In this document: positions 1-8,068 of the stretch, piece after piece
Numbering within the stretch: the stretch's first letter is position 1
How the letters are laid out: every line of letters begins with the position of its first letter
Made by a program: the position numbers and the translations under genes
From: Clostridiaceae bacterium
GTDB taxonomy: Bacteria > Bacillota > Clostridia > Oscillospirales > Acutalibacteraceae
Assembly: GCA_016285645.1 (NCBI GenBank)
Contig: JAEERC010000056.1
Coordinates: 1 to 43,257, forward strand
DNA: 43,257 nt
Direction of reading: 5' to 3'
The notes under the pieces: generated by a model
Told to the model about the DNA's origin: nothing
Seen by the model: only the letters and a program-made list of their open reading frames with translations
The model's database searches: none

Positions 1-2402
1 ACAAGGCCCGTGTCGGAGCTTGTGAGGGAGTAAACCTCAAAGCCCGTGCCGGTGAATGTAAATGTTGCGGTGGGACCTTTTTTGTTTGTTGTTGAAACCG
101 TAGCCACTTTGGCGGTGCCCATTGAATATGTGGCTGTTGAATTATCATAAGTGCTGTCGTAGCCGTAAGCATCGTCAATTGTCGCAAAGGCGTTATTTGC
201 CGCAGTGCCCGCGTCTGTCCAGGTGCCGGTGGTTGTAAACACATCTTCCTCATAGTAAACGCTTGTTGCCGGGATTACCGTGACCGTGGCGGTGTATGTG
301 ATTGATTCATAAGCCGCGGTGTAAGTGAAGGTTACGGGGTTTGTGATTGCCGCGGTTGCCTTGAATACAAGCTCGCCGTTTATTACGGAAGTTGTGAAGT
401 TTCCGCCCGATGTTGCCGAGACGAGAGCCGCGCCGCCGATATCATTATTGAGAACATCGAGTTTTGTCGAAACGCCCGTGTCTGTTACAAACGAATCGTT
501 CTGATATACATTCAGTGTTTCGGAGTGGTGGCAGACTGAGCACTCTCTTGAATATGTGCCGTCGCCGTTGGATGTGTAATCGCCGTATGTGCAGTTCTCC
601 GTGCCGCCGTACTGATTACAGCCGTTTACGCAGAGGAAGCTGTGCGTGCCGTTGCCGTTATCGCGAACAGCGCCCGTGTAAGAGTGGAGAAGCTGTGCGA
701 TTACGGTATCCGCCTGAGTGATTTCGGTGGCGGCATTTGCGTCGCTGTAATATTTGCCGCAGGCGGAGCAGTGCCAGTATTCAATATTGCCCGCGTGCTC
801 GCAGGTCGCGGCAACGGCAGCGGTGCGGGTTAAGTTTTTGTGACCCGCGGGAATGGATTCGGAGTAAGTCTGAGTTGCAAGGTGTGTGTCGGCAAAGGTT
901 GCCGTGTAAACCGTGCTTCCGTTTTCAAAGCAGGTTGAATCCGTTGTGCTTGTTGTTACCGTGGCGTTTACGGTTGTGGTGTGGGCTCTGTTGCGCGAGC
1001 AGTGAATAGTTGCAGTGCATGTGCTGTGATCACTGCTCCATGTATAGTCAACATCATTGTAGTTCCAACTGTGACCGAGAGGGGAAGAAGATTGCTCAAC
1101 CTGTCTGCCGCACTGAACACAAATAACAGTTTGTGTGCCGCCGGCTTCACATGTAGCGGTGTCGTTAATCGGGTCACCGAAAGCGTGAGGTGCCGATGCA
1201 GTTGAATAGTCGCAACCGGAACAAACTTCTTTATGAGAATTGTCGTCAATCTGCTCAAATGAAAGGCTGTGATTTGTTCCGTTATATGAAGCAACAACGC
1301 TTTTATTCTGTGCCCCGGAAGTAATATTTGTGTAACCGTCTCCCGTCCATGAGTCGAATGCATAATGTTTTGTACTGTCATATTGTTTTGTAGGATTCGA
1401 AGGCGGTGTTGCGCTTGAACCGTAGTCAATAGTTTGAGTTGCTTTTAAAACCGTTGTTCCGTCTTCATCGTAAAAAGTAACTTTATAATCAAAAGTTTTT
1501 ATAGAAACTGTTTTTGTTTTTGAAACATTTCCGCAAGACTCTGTAACAACAATATTGTAGTCGTTAGCCGCATTACCGTCAGAATTAACATTGACTTTTT
1601 TATTTGAAAAAGTTACTCCTGTGTGTTCACTGGCACTAAGTGTCGCGTCCTGATACCAGTTGACACCGTATTGATCTTTAACAACACCGCTTGAAAAAGC
1701 CGATGTAGAATTAGTTGATGTTCCATCTGTTGGTACATTTAATGTTGTTGAACCACCTGTAATATCACCAATTGATGCAACATAAGGCATCTTAGAGTTA
1801 ACGGTATATGTTATAGTTCCTTTAGCCGCACTTAAAGGAGTAGATTTTGCCTGTACTCTTTGTTCGTTACTTCCGCCTGAACCACCATTAGCACCAAGGT
1901 TCAATTCATTACTGACATTTGAGCTTGACATATTTAAAGGGACATTAACCCAATTACTAGCATTATTATCCCACACTTCAAGATAAAGGTAGAAACGAAG
2001 TTCACGCCATGTCAAAATTCCGCCGCCGAAGTCATATTGATATGTTAGTTTTGTTGGAAACTCATCTGTGGTATGACCGTCATTGGATGTTCCGAAAGTA
2101 TTTGTACGTTCGCCCTTAAAATCAATATTCCAATCATCTACAGAAACCAAAGCAGAACTTGTTTGCGAACTGGTTCCGTTATTTTTGCAACCATATGCCC
2201 GAAAATATTCGTGATTCCATCCACCAGTAGCGTTTTCTGACACTACTCTGACACGCCAGGTGTACTTTCCCGCCGTTGCGGCATCCGCTTTTACCGTGCC
2301 GGCAAAGATGAGCGAGGCGAAAGAGCCGAAGCCGACAAGCAGAGCGAGGAGAACGGACAGAGCCCGTTTCGGCATGGCTTTCATTTTAAAAGTCTTTGTC
2401 AT
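1..2402 (-). CDS. Large secreted multi-module surface protein, N-terminal part (runs off left edge)
   Basis: An open frame of about 800 residues without a stop, so the C-terminus lies beyond the window. The ATG at 2402 follows GGAGGG with good spacing. Residues 1 to about 42 form a signal peptide (basic start, then LSVLLALLVGFGSFASLIFA). Residues about 302-355 (VTFYDEDGTTVLK then DYGSSATPPSNPTK and the FDSWTG motif) match the InlB-type beta-grasp repeat common in Firmicutes surface proteins. CxxC modules follow, including HCSACGKYYSDANAATEI near residue 544, then a VLNND-type Ig/cadherin-like module and, at the left edge, a TFTFTGTGFEVYS jelly-roll-like segment. It is probably exported and surface-exposed, with an adhesion or binding role. 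The exact function and anchoring are not visible. A consensus promoter lies about 100 bp upstream. Confidence 0.85.
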   Translation of the reverse strand, partial: MTKTFKMKAMPKRALSVLLALLVGFGSFASLIFAGTVKADAATAGKYTWRVRVVSENATGGWNHEYFRAYGCKNNGTSSQTSSALVSVDDWNIDFKGERTNTFGTSNDGHTTDEFPTKLTYQYDFGGGILTWRELRFYLYLEVWDNNASNWVNVPLNMSSSNVSNELNLGANGGSGGSNEQRVQAKSTPLSAAKGTITYTVNSKMPYVASIGDITGGSTTLNVPTDGTSTNSTSAFSSGVVKDQYGVNWYQDATLSASEHTGVTFSNKKVNVNSDGNAANDYNIVVTESCGNVSKTKTVSIKTFDYKVTFYDEDGTTVLKATQTIDYGSSATPPSNPTKQYDSTKHYAFDSWTGDGYTNITSGAQNKSVVASYNGTNHSLSFEQIDDNSHKEVCSGCDYSTASAPHAFGDPINDTATCEAGGTQTVICVQCGRQVEQSSSPLGHSWNYNDVDYTWSSDHSTCTATIHCSRNRAHTTTVNATVTTSTTDSTCFENGSTVYTATFADTHLATQTYSESIPAGHKNLTRTAAVAATCEHAGNIEYWHCSACGKYYSDANAATEITQADTVIAQLLHSYTGAVRDNGNGTHSFLCVNGCNQYGGTENCTYGDYTSNGDGTYSRECSVCHHSETLNVYQNDSFVTDTGVSTKLDVLNNDIGGAALVSATSGGNFTTSVINGELVFKATAAITNPVTFTYTAAYESITYTATVTVIPATSVYYEEDVFTTTGTWTDAGTAANNAFATIDDAYGYDSTYDNSTATYSMGTAKVATVSTTNKKGPTATFTFTGTGFEVYSLTSSDTGL

Positions 2403-2509
2403 TTTCAATTCCCTCCGGTTTAAATTTATATTATGTTGATTGTTTATTTGTTTCTGGTTTCCGTTGAGCGGAAAACATATATGAACATAATTATCCATTA
2501 TACAACATT

Positions 2510-2538
2510 ATTATATAATATTATAAAGAAAGTGTCAA
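2510..2538 (-). promoter_or_regulatory. Sigma-A promoter of the surface-protein gene
   Basis: Read on the minus strand, TTGACA (2533-2538) and TATAAT (2510-2515) are separated by 17 bp, a full consensus match. A second TATAAT lies just downstream at about 2496-2501 without a clear -35. The 5' UTR would be about 100 nt and carries a small hairpin (arms TTTCCG/CGGAAA at 2458-2474). Confidence 0.75.
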
Positions 2539-2680
2539 GAAATTGAAGGGCGCGGAGGGATTGCGGAATGCACAAGGTTTAATTCCGTAAAGGATTATAT
2601 TTAGGCAGGTTGCGCAAAGGGAAAGGGACAGCGTGTGAGCAAAGATAATGTGAAAATAGGGTGGGTGAATATTATATAGT

Positions 2681-2893
2681 TTTGTTTGGGCTCCTTCCGT
2701 CACGACGGACGGAAAGTATGAGATAAACGGCGGGCGGATGATATCCGCCCCTACGACGCAAAACTGCGTTTTGCCCGGAACGCCGGACGGCGTTCCCTAC
2801 ACTTATATAATCGGCGCTTTGCGCCCCACAATTGCTCATTTTCCCTTGCTCATTGCTCATTAAACAAAGCGGCACGGAAGAATCCGTGCCCTA
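2681..2893. repeat. Composite palindromic repeat, copy A (internally deleted)
   Basis: Runs from CTCCTTCCGTCACG through a GGGCGGAT/ATCCGCCC palindrome (2732-2750), a GGAACGCC/GGCGTTCC palindrome (2777-2796), GGCGC-TTT-GCGCC (2813-2825), a TTGCTCATT-rich stretch, and GGCACGGA/TCCGTGCC (2871-2890). Most palindromes are followed by CCTAC or close to it. Compared with copies B and C it lacks the segment between CCGTCACG and ACGACGG. Confidence 0.85.
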
Positions 2894-3270
2894 CGGTGCT
2901 ATGTGGGGTTTGAGGTGAAAAGGCGGTTTGATATATTTTGTAGTTTTGTGCAAACTCCTTCCGTCACGGTGTTGCGCATCAACACCGTGCCACCTGTCTC
3001 GCCTGCCGGCTCGGTCGGTGCTTCTGCCTATGGCAGAGGTCTCCACCGGAGACCCGCACCCCCAAAGGAGGAGGCCACGACGGACGGAAAGTATGAGATA
3101 AAAGGCGGGCGGATGATATCCGCCCCTACGACGCAAAATTGCGTTTTGCCCGGAACGCCGGACGGCGTTCCCTACACTTATATAATCGGCGCTTTGCGCC
3201 CCACAATTGCTCATTTTTCCTTGCTCATTGCTCATTAAACAAAGCGGCACGGAAGAATCCGTGCCCTACG
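2894..3270. repeat. Composite palindromic repeat, copy B (longest, with insertion)
   Basis: Same order of modules as copy A, preceded by GTGCTATGTGGGGTTTGAGG. It carries the full CTCCTTCCGTCACGG...AAAGGAGGAGG segment, and inside that about 65 extra bases (about 2995-3060) that contain their own small palindromes (TCTGCC/GGCAGA and GGTCTCC/GGAGACC). Copies A and B are almost identical from the ACGACGGACGG block onward. Confidence 0.85.
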
Positions 3271-3600
3271 TGCTATGTGGGGTTTGTGGTGGCTTGGCGG
3301 CGGGATTGGGGAATCCCGCCCTACGGTGCTATGTGGGGTTTGAGGTGAAAAGTCGGTTTGATATATTTTGTAGTTTTGAGCAGACTCCTTCCGTCACGGT
3401 GTTGCGTATCAACACCGTGCCACCTCCCCCAAAGGAGGAGGCCACGACGGACGGAAAGTATGAGATAAAAGGCGGGCGGATGATATCCGCCCCTACGATG
3501 CAAAACTGCGTTTTGCCCGGAACGCCGGACGGCGTTCCCTACACGACGGACGGAGGGTATGATATAAATATAAGGCGGGATGAGTCATCCCGCCATGTGT
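3271..3600. repeat. Composite palindromic repeat, copy C (plus extra palindromes)
   Basis: Begins with a short extra unit containing GGCGGGATT-GGGG-AATCCCGCC followed by CTACG (about 3297-3325), then GTGCTATGTGGGG and the same module order as copy B without its insertion. After the GGAACGCC palindrome the copy diverges and ends in a nearly perfect 10-bp palindrome at 3574-3594. Confidence 0.85.
3574..3594 (-). terminator. Palindrome, possible terminator of the phosphoesterase gene
   Basis: GGCGGGATGA and TCATCCCGCC form a perfect 10-bp inverted repeat around one base. On the minus strand it is followed by the T-rich TTATATTTATAT, about 45 bases after the stop of the gene at 3638. It also belongs to the repeat block, so termination is an inference. 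Confidence 0.4.
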
Positions 3601-3637
3601 GATGTGTTATGTTAATCTGTTTTGTTGTTCTTCCCGG

Positions 3638-4693
3638 TTACTCCGTTTTTCCGCTTTTGCGTTTGCAGGTGCCGGGGTAGTTCTCAACGCAGTCCTCTGA
3701 GCGCGCCATAAAGGTTTCGACCTTATCGGGATCGCTTTCGAAAATATCGAACACCCTGCCGCCGCGAAGGTCGTCGGCGCAGTAACCGTCGTAATTGAGG
3801 CCCGCGTCGTAGGTCATATTTATACCGAGATATTTCGCCGTATAGTCGTTGATATGGTCGTGACCCGCGACAAGGGTTTTTACATCTCCCCTGTCGAGAA
3901 TAGCGTTGAACATGCCCGAATTGAGCACCGGGCAGCCCACTCCCTCGCGGCGCGTGCCCTCATAATAGGTTTCCGCCGTGTTCTTGTAGCCGATGACATA
4001 TTCGGGCAGAGGAATGTGCATTGCCATAAGCCCGGGAATTCTGTGACCGGCGTATTTCTCAAGCTCGATGGAGGAGGAGTAATACCACATAACCTGGTCA
4101 AAATTCAATGTGTCGTATTCGCTTCCCCAGTCGTGAAGGCAGGAGGGGTAGACACACTGTCTGTCCCATTTATTCCGCGGGTCGCCGAGTGAAAACTCGC
4201 GCATAAAATCGCTCATACTGTCGCGGGAATCGATGCCCCAGATGTTGAAAACAATGTCGTCGCCCGATTCACTTCGCACGGGAAGAACAAAATTGCCGAT
4301 GCCGTGAATATCCGACGGCCCGCGCTTTGTGAGGTTGAGCGGAAACTTTTCATAAACGCTCTGCTGGCTGAAATCACAGTGCCGTACGGCGTCGTTGTCG
4401 TGATTGCCGAAGGTGTGAGCCCACGGGATTCCCCTGCTCTCCACCGCCGCGAAAATATCCTTGACGAGGGATGTGAACACCTCCTCGCTCACGAGAGCGT
4501 CATCCCAGGTCATATCGCCGAGAACAAGGAGCAAATCGGGCTTTGTGTAATCGAGAAGGGCGCCCAGATCGCGCAGAAGGCGGGTGTCGTAATCCGGCAC
4601 AGCGTGAAAATCCGACACCGCGAGCACGCGGAACCTGCCGTTTTTAAACCTGAGAGGAACCTTTGTATATAAGTTTTCTTCAAGATTTGTCAT
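3638..4693 (-). CDS. Calcineurin-like metallophosphoesterase (cytoplasmic, Dcr2-like)
   Basis: A 351-residue protein with the full set of two-metal phosphoesterase motifs: SDFHA near residue 28, GDMTWDD near 58, GNHDND near 95, MHIPLPEY near 227 and GHDHIND near 278. No signal peptide or membrane segment is present. The layout, with MHIPLP followed by REGV..NSGMF and then GHDH, is that of the Dcr2/PAP29-like phosphoesterase subfamily. The substrate is unknown. It is the last gene of a probable group with the FAD enzyme, ending 11 bp upstream, and the alpha/beta hydrolase. A paralogue with the same motif order lies at 34706-35812. Confidence 0.9.
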   Translation of the reverse strand: MTNLEENLYTKVPLRFKNGRFRVLAVSDFHAVPDYDTRLLRDLGALLDYTKPDLLLVLGDMTWDDALVSEEVFTSLVKDIFAAVESRGIPWAHTFGNHDNDAVRHCDFSQQSVYEKFPLNLTKRGPSDIHGIGNFVLPVRSESGDDIVFNIWGIDSRDSMSDFMREFSLGDPRNKWDRQCVYPSCLHDWGSEYDTLNFDQVMWYYSSSIELEKYAGHRIPGLMAMHIPLPEYVIGYKNTAETYYEGTRREGVGCPVLNSGMFNAILDRGDVKTLVAGHDHINDYTAKYLGINMTYDAGLNYDGYCADDLRGGRVFDIFESDPDKVETFMARSEDCVENYPGTCKRKSGKTE

Positions 4694-4704
4694 ATCATCA
4701 CCGC

Positions 4705-6078
4705 TCAGCCGATTTTTGAAAGAATGTGCCTTGCCACATAGACGCCGCTTGCCGAAGCGTGCGAGAGGGAGTGTGTGACGCCCGAGCCGTCGCCTATAAC
4801 ATAAAGGCCCTCACAGGAGGTCTGAAGGTCGTTGTCGAGGGCGACCTCCATATTGTAGAACTTGACCTCAACGCCGTAAAGCAGAGTGTCGTCATTCGCC
4901 GTTCCGGGGGCGATTTTATCGAGGGCGTAAATCATTTCGATTATGCCGTCGAGAATTCTTTTGGGAATAACCAGACTCAGATCGCCCGGAGTAGCCGATA
5001 ATGTGGGCGTGACATAGCTTTCGCGAATGCGCGATTCGGTGGAGCGCCTGCCCCTTGTGAGGTCGCCGAAACGCTGAACCATAACCCCGCCGCCGAGCAT
5101 ATTCGAAAGGCGGGCGATGCTTTCGCCGTAGCCGTTGCTGTCCTTGAACGGGAGGGAGAAATGCTTTGAAACGAGCAGGGCGAAATTGGTGTTTTCGGTG
5201 TGCCTTGACTCGTCCTCGTAACTGTGACCGTTTACGGTGACAATGCCGTTTGTGTTCTCGGTTACGACTACGCCGTGGGGATTCATACAGAACGTGCGCA
5301 CCAGATCCTCAAATTTTTCCGTGCGGTAAACGATTTTGCTCTCATAGAGCTCATCCGTAAGACTCGAAAAAATGACGGCGGGAATCTCAACCCTCACGCC
5401 GATATCCACGCGGTTTGAGAGGGTTTTTATGTTGAGGGATGAGCAGACCTGTTCCATCCATTTGCTGCCGCTTCTGCCGACCGACACAACGCAGTATCTG
5501 CAGGTGTGAGTGCCGTTTTCGGTTTCGATTTCGTAACCGTTTTCCGTTTTGCGCACGGCGTTTACGGCGGTGTTGAAATGGAAATCGATTTTATCTTTGA
5601 GCTCGTTGTAAAGGTTTTCGAGAACGATATAATTTATATCCGTGCCGAGGTGGCGCACCTGGGCATCGAGCAGATGAAGCCCGTTTTCAAGGCAGGCTTT
5701 TTTGATTTTTGTGTTCGCCGTTGAATAGAGTTTTGTGCCCGCTCCGCCGTGGGAGGTGTTGATATCGTCAACATAGCGCATAAGCTCGAGGGCGTGCTCC
5801 TTGCCTATGTATTCATAGAGCGTGCCGCCGAAACGGTTGGTGATGTTGTATTTGCCGTCCGAAAAAGCGCCCGCGCCGCCGAAACCGCTCATTATGGCAC
5901 AGGTTTTGCATTTGACGCAGGATTTTACATTCACGCCGTCAATCGGACATTTTCTTTTTTCAAGCGGATTGCCGAGCTCAAAAACGCCGACTTTCAGGTT
6001 TTTGCCGGATTTCGCGAATTCATAGGAGGAATAGATTCCGCCCGGACCCGCGCCGATAATTATTACATCGTAGTGCAT
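4705..6078 (-). CDS. FAD-dependent dehydrogenase (COG2509-type)
   Basis: A 457-residue flavoprotein with an N-terminal Rossmann motif (DVIIIGAGPGG, residues 4-14) and a C-terminal GDGSGVTHSLSHASASG segment closing the FAD site. Residues about 43-65 carry four cysteines (KCPIDG..SCVKCKTC) followed by GFGGAGAFSDGK, the signature of the uncharacterised family of FAD-dependent dehydrogenases (COG2509). The cysteines may bind an iron-sulfur cluster or be redox active, but this is inference. AAAGGTG lies before the ATG. It sits 9 bp after the alpha/beta hydrolase gene and 11 bp before the phosphoesterase gene, so all three are probably co-transcribed. The substrate is unknown. Confidence 0.9.
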   Translation of the reverse strand: MHYDVIIIGAGPGGIYSSYEFAKSGKNLKVGVFELGNPLEKRKCPIDGVNVKSCVKCKTCAIMSGFGGAGAFSDGKYNITNRFGGTLYEYIGKEHALELMRYVDDINTSHGGAGTKLYSTANTKIKKACLENGLHLLDAQVRHLGTDINYIVLENLYNELKDKIDFHFNTAVNAVRKTENGYEIETENGTHTCRYCVVSVGRSGSKWMEQVCSSLNIKTLSNRVDIGVRVEIPAVIFSSLTDELYESKIVYRTEKFEDLVRTFCMNPHGVVVTENTNGIVTVNGHSYEDESRHTENTNFALLVSKHFSLPFKDSNGYGESIARLSNMLGGGVMVQRFGDLTRGRRSTESRIRESYVTPTLSATPGDLSLVIPKRILDGIIEMIYALDKIAPGTANDDTLLYGVEVKFYNMEVALDNDLQTSCEGLYVIGDGSGVTHSLSHASASGVYVARHILSKIG

Positions 6079-6087
6079 ATTTCACCT

Positions 6088-7044
6088 TTAATCAGTTACA
6101 TATTTTGAAACGAAGGAGTCGATTTTTTCCCAGTACATTTCGGGGTGTACGAAGGCGGAAACGGAGTGCGTCGCGTCAGGCACGGCGAGCTTATCCTTCT
6201 CGCACACCGCCGCGTTATAGTTGGTTTCAAGCATCCAGAAGGGAACGAAGGTGTCTCTCTCGCCGTGAATGAACAGGGTGGGAGTTACGGACTTGCGAAG
6301 CTGATTTATAGCGGACGCCTCCTTGAAGCCGTGACCGCCGTATATTTTCGCAACGAGGTCGGCGGCGGTGACCATGGGGAATTTGCTCATGTGGAGATAG
6401 TCCTTTATCTGCACGCTGTATTCATCCCAAACGCTTGTGTAGCCGCAGTCCTCAACGCAGCATTTAACATTGGCGGGCATCTTCTCGCCCGTTGCCATCA
6501 TAACGGTAGCGCCGCCCATTGAGCAGCCGTGGAGCACAATCTGCGCCTGAGGGTCGGAATCGGCAATATAATTGGCGAAGGCGACAACAATGAGGCGGTC
6601 CAGCCAGCCCATTGAGATAAGGGGCGTTTCGCTGTCCTCATGACCGTTGAGCACAGGAAAAAGCACATTAAAACCGCGCTTCGCGAACTCCTTGCCGTAG
6701 GAGCCCATATCCGAGGGCTTTGAGGTGTAGCCGTGGCAGCAGATAACGTATTTGTGCGATTCCTCAGGTGTTTTAATCAGAATGCCGTGGCAGAGTTTAC
6801 CCTCGCGGGTGTGGGTTTCAACACGGGATTTTTCTGAGGAGTTATACCAATCAAGGCCCTCTTTGATAATCGGGTTTTCCCTGAAAACCTTCGAAGATTC
6901 CTCATCGTGATCGGGCATAAGAGTTGTGACTATTTTTGTGCCCTGCCTTGTGAGGAACAAGCCGTAAAAAACATTGCCTATAAGGAAATAGGAAGCTGCC
7001 GCCGCGCCCGAAACGCCCGCGGCTATTTTAAGTTTTTTGCTCAT
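6088..7044 (-). CDS. Membrane-tethered alpha/beta hydrolase
   Basis: A 318-residue serine hydrolase. Residues about 5-30 form one hydrophobic segment (KIAAGVSGAAAASYFLIGN), so the enzyme is probably anchored with the catalytic domain outside the membrane or facing it. The oxyanion strand reads CCHGYTSKPSDMG. The nucleophile is Ser175 in GCSMGG. The acid is in GERDTFVP and the His in DATHSVSAF near the C-terminus. The arrangement fits the family of extended-lid alpha/beta hydrolases annotated as peptidase S9-like or BAAT-like. The substrate is not predictable. AGAGGT precedes the ATG, and a hairpin upstream separates it from the lipid kinase gene. Confidence 0.88.
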   Translation of the reverse strand: MSKKLKIAAGVSGAAAASYFLIGNVFYGLFLTRQGTKIVTTLMPDHDEESSKVFRENPIIKEGLDWYNSSEKSRVETHTREGKLCHGILIKTPEESHKYVICCHGYTSKPSDMGSYGKEFAKRGFNVLFPVLNGHEDSETPLISMGWLDRLIVVAFANYIADSDPQAQIVLHGCSMGGATVMMATGEKMPANVKCCVEDCGYTSVWDEYSVQIKDYLHMSKFPMVTAADLVAKIYGGHGFKEASAINQLRKSVTPTLFIHGERDTFVPFWMLETNYNAAVCEKDKLAVPDATHSVSAFVHPEMYWEKIDSFVSKYVTD

Positions 7045-7073
7045 AACAATACCTCTTTATATTTTACGACACC

Positions 7074-7104
7074 AAAATCGGATGGCTCTTCACCATCCGA
7101 TAAA
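7074..7104 (-). terminator. Terminator after the lipid kinase gene
   Basis: On the minus strand the 9-bp stem ATCGGATGG/CCATCCGAT (7077-7085 with 7093-7101) encloses a 7-nt loop and is followed by TTTTGG. It lies 20 bases after the kinase stop. The short T-run makes it moderate in strength. Confidence 0.6.
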
Positions 7105-7121
7105 ATCAGGTGCCGGATATA

Positions 7122-8054
7122 TTACATTCTGTCTTTATTCCTTATTTCAAGGAAAGGCGAGTTCTTGGGAACAACAAAGGTTATGCCCTTTTCTATAAGC
7201 TCGAAGGTGGCGTCGTTCACATAGGAGCATTCGCCGTCAACATTGACCGCCGCGGGTTTGTCGGAGTGGATTTTGAGCTTTTTGCCCCTGACAAAATTCG
7301 TCATATCCCAGCTGAGATGGTTGCCCGCTTTATAGTCGTTGAGAAGCGAGAGAAGCTTTAACCTGCCGATTGTCTTTTTGACAATAATCATATCCATAAG
7401 TCCGTCGTCGGGGAGCGCCTTGGGGGCAGCCATAAAGCCGCCGCCGTACCAGCGGGAGTTTGCGCCGACGCAGAAGATGCAGTCCTGCGTGAAGGGTTCG
7501 CCGTCGTCAATCTGAACGGTGAAGGTGTTTTTGACCTTGCGGGAAATGGAGTAAATCGCGGAAGCGACATAGGCGAGCTCGCCGTTTATGCCGGGAACTT
7601 TTTTGAAAGAAGCCTGCCTTGCGCAGACCTCGGCGTCAAAGCCCATTGAGCACTGGTTTATCGCGATTTCGTCGCCGCATTTTATAACATCAAGGCATAC
7701 CGGCACGCCGTTGACGAGGTTTTCAAGATTGTAGAAATCCTCTTTTTCGCCGAAAAGTCGGATAAAGTCGTTGCCCGAACCGAGCGGAATAACCGTTACT
7801 TCCACATTTTCGTGGCCGTAGGCGCCGTTTACGATTTCATAGAGAGTGCCGTCGCCGCCGCACGCGTAAAAACGGATATTCTCGCCCGAGGAGGCAAGAC
7901 GGTCAACGGTGGCTTTGCCCTGCCTGAATTCGGAGCACTGGATAATCTCGTAATCGACATTGTTGTTTATGCAGTAGGTGTCGATTTTCGGTTTGATGAA
8001 GTTGTATGCCTTGCCCTTGCCCGCGTTGGGATTGATAATGAATATATGCTTCAT
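7122..8054 (-). CDS. Diacylglycerol kinase-like lipid kinase (DagK/YegS family)
   Basis: A 310-residue soluble enzyme of the DAGK catalytic family. It starts with the NPNAGKGKA nucleotide-binding loop (residues 8-16) and has the invariant GGDGT motif near residue 66, then PLGSGNDFIR (about residues 91-100). The C-terminal beta-sandwich half contains NVDGE, which is typical of YegS/BmrU proteins. It phosphorylates a lipid (diacylglycerol, undecaprenol-like or sphingoid) using ATP at the inner face of the membrane. The actual substrate is not visible. The start has GAGGAG 10 bases upstream. It follows the RNA methyltransferase gene by 14 bp and is probably co-transcribed with it. Confidence 0.92.
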   Translation of the reverse strand: MKHIFIINPNAGKGKAYNFIKPKIDTYCINNNVDYEIIQCSEFRQGKATVDRLASSGENIRFYACGGDGTLYEIVNGAYGHENVEVTVIPLGSGNDFIRLFGEKEDFYNLENLVNGVPVCLDVIKCGDEIAINQCSMGFDAEVCARQASFKKVPGINGELAYVASAIYSISRKVKNTFTVQIDDGEPFTQDCIFCVGANSRWYGGGFMAAPKALPDDGLMDMIIVKKTIGRLKLLSLLNDYKAGNHLSWDMTNFVRGKKLKIHSDKPAAVNVDGECSYVNDATFELIEKGITFVVPKNSPFLEIRNKDRM

Positions 8055-8068
8055 AAGGTTTTTCTCCT

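Larger units (their letters stand above)
2403..3637. other. Gene-free 1.2 kb intergenic block
   Basis: No credible coding region. It holds the promoter and 5' UTR of the left gene (2403-2540), about 150 bp of plain sequence, then three copies of a composite palindromic repeat (from about 2690 to 3600). Open frames inside it simply follow the repeat copies and give near-identical peptides from each copy. Confidence 0.8.

Noticed and set aside
968-1429. A 153-codon minus-strand frame and plus-strand frames inside the left gene
   Set aside because: They are in other frames of the long secreted-protein gene, which has signal peptide, domains and a ribosome site.
2731-3594. CRISPR array
   Set aside because: The repeats are palindromic modules of different sequence and spacing, not one repeat with equal unique spacers, and no cas genes are present.
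2672-3602. Several open frames of 67-131 codons in the repeat block on both strands, with near-identical peptides
   Set aside because: They only translate the DNA repeat copies, lack ribosome sites, and break differently in each copy.
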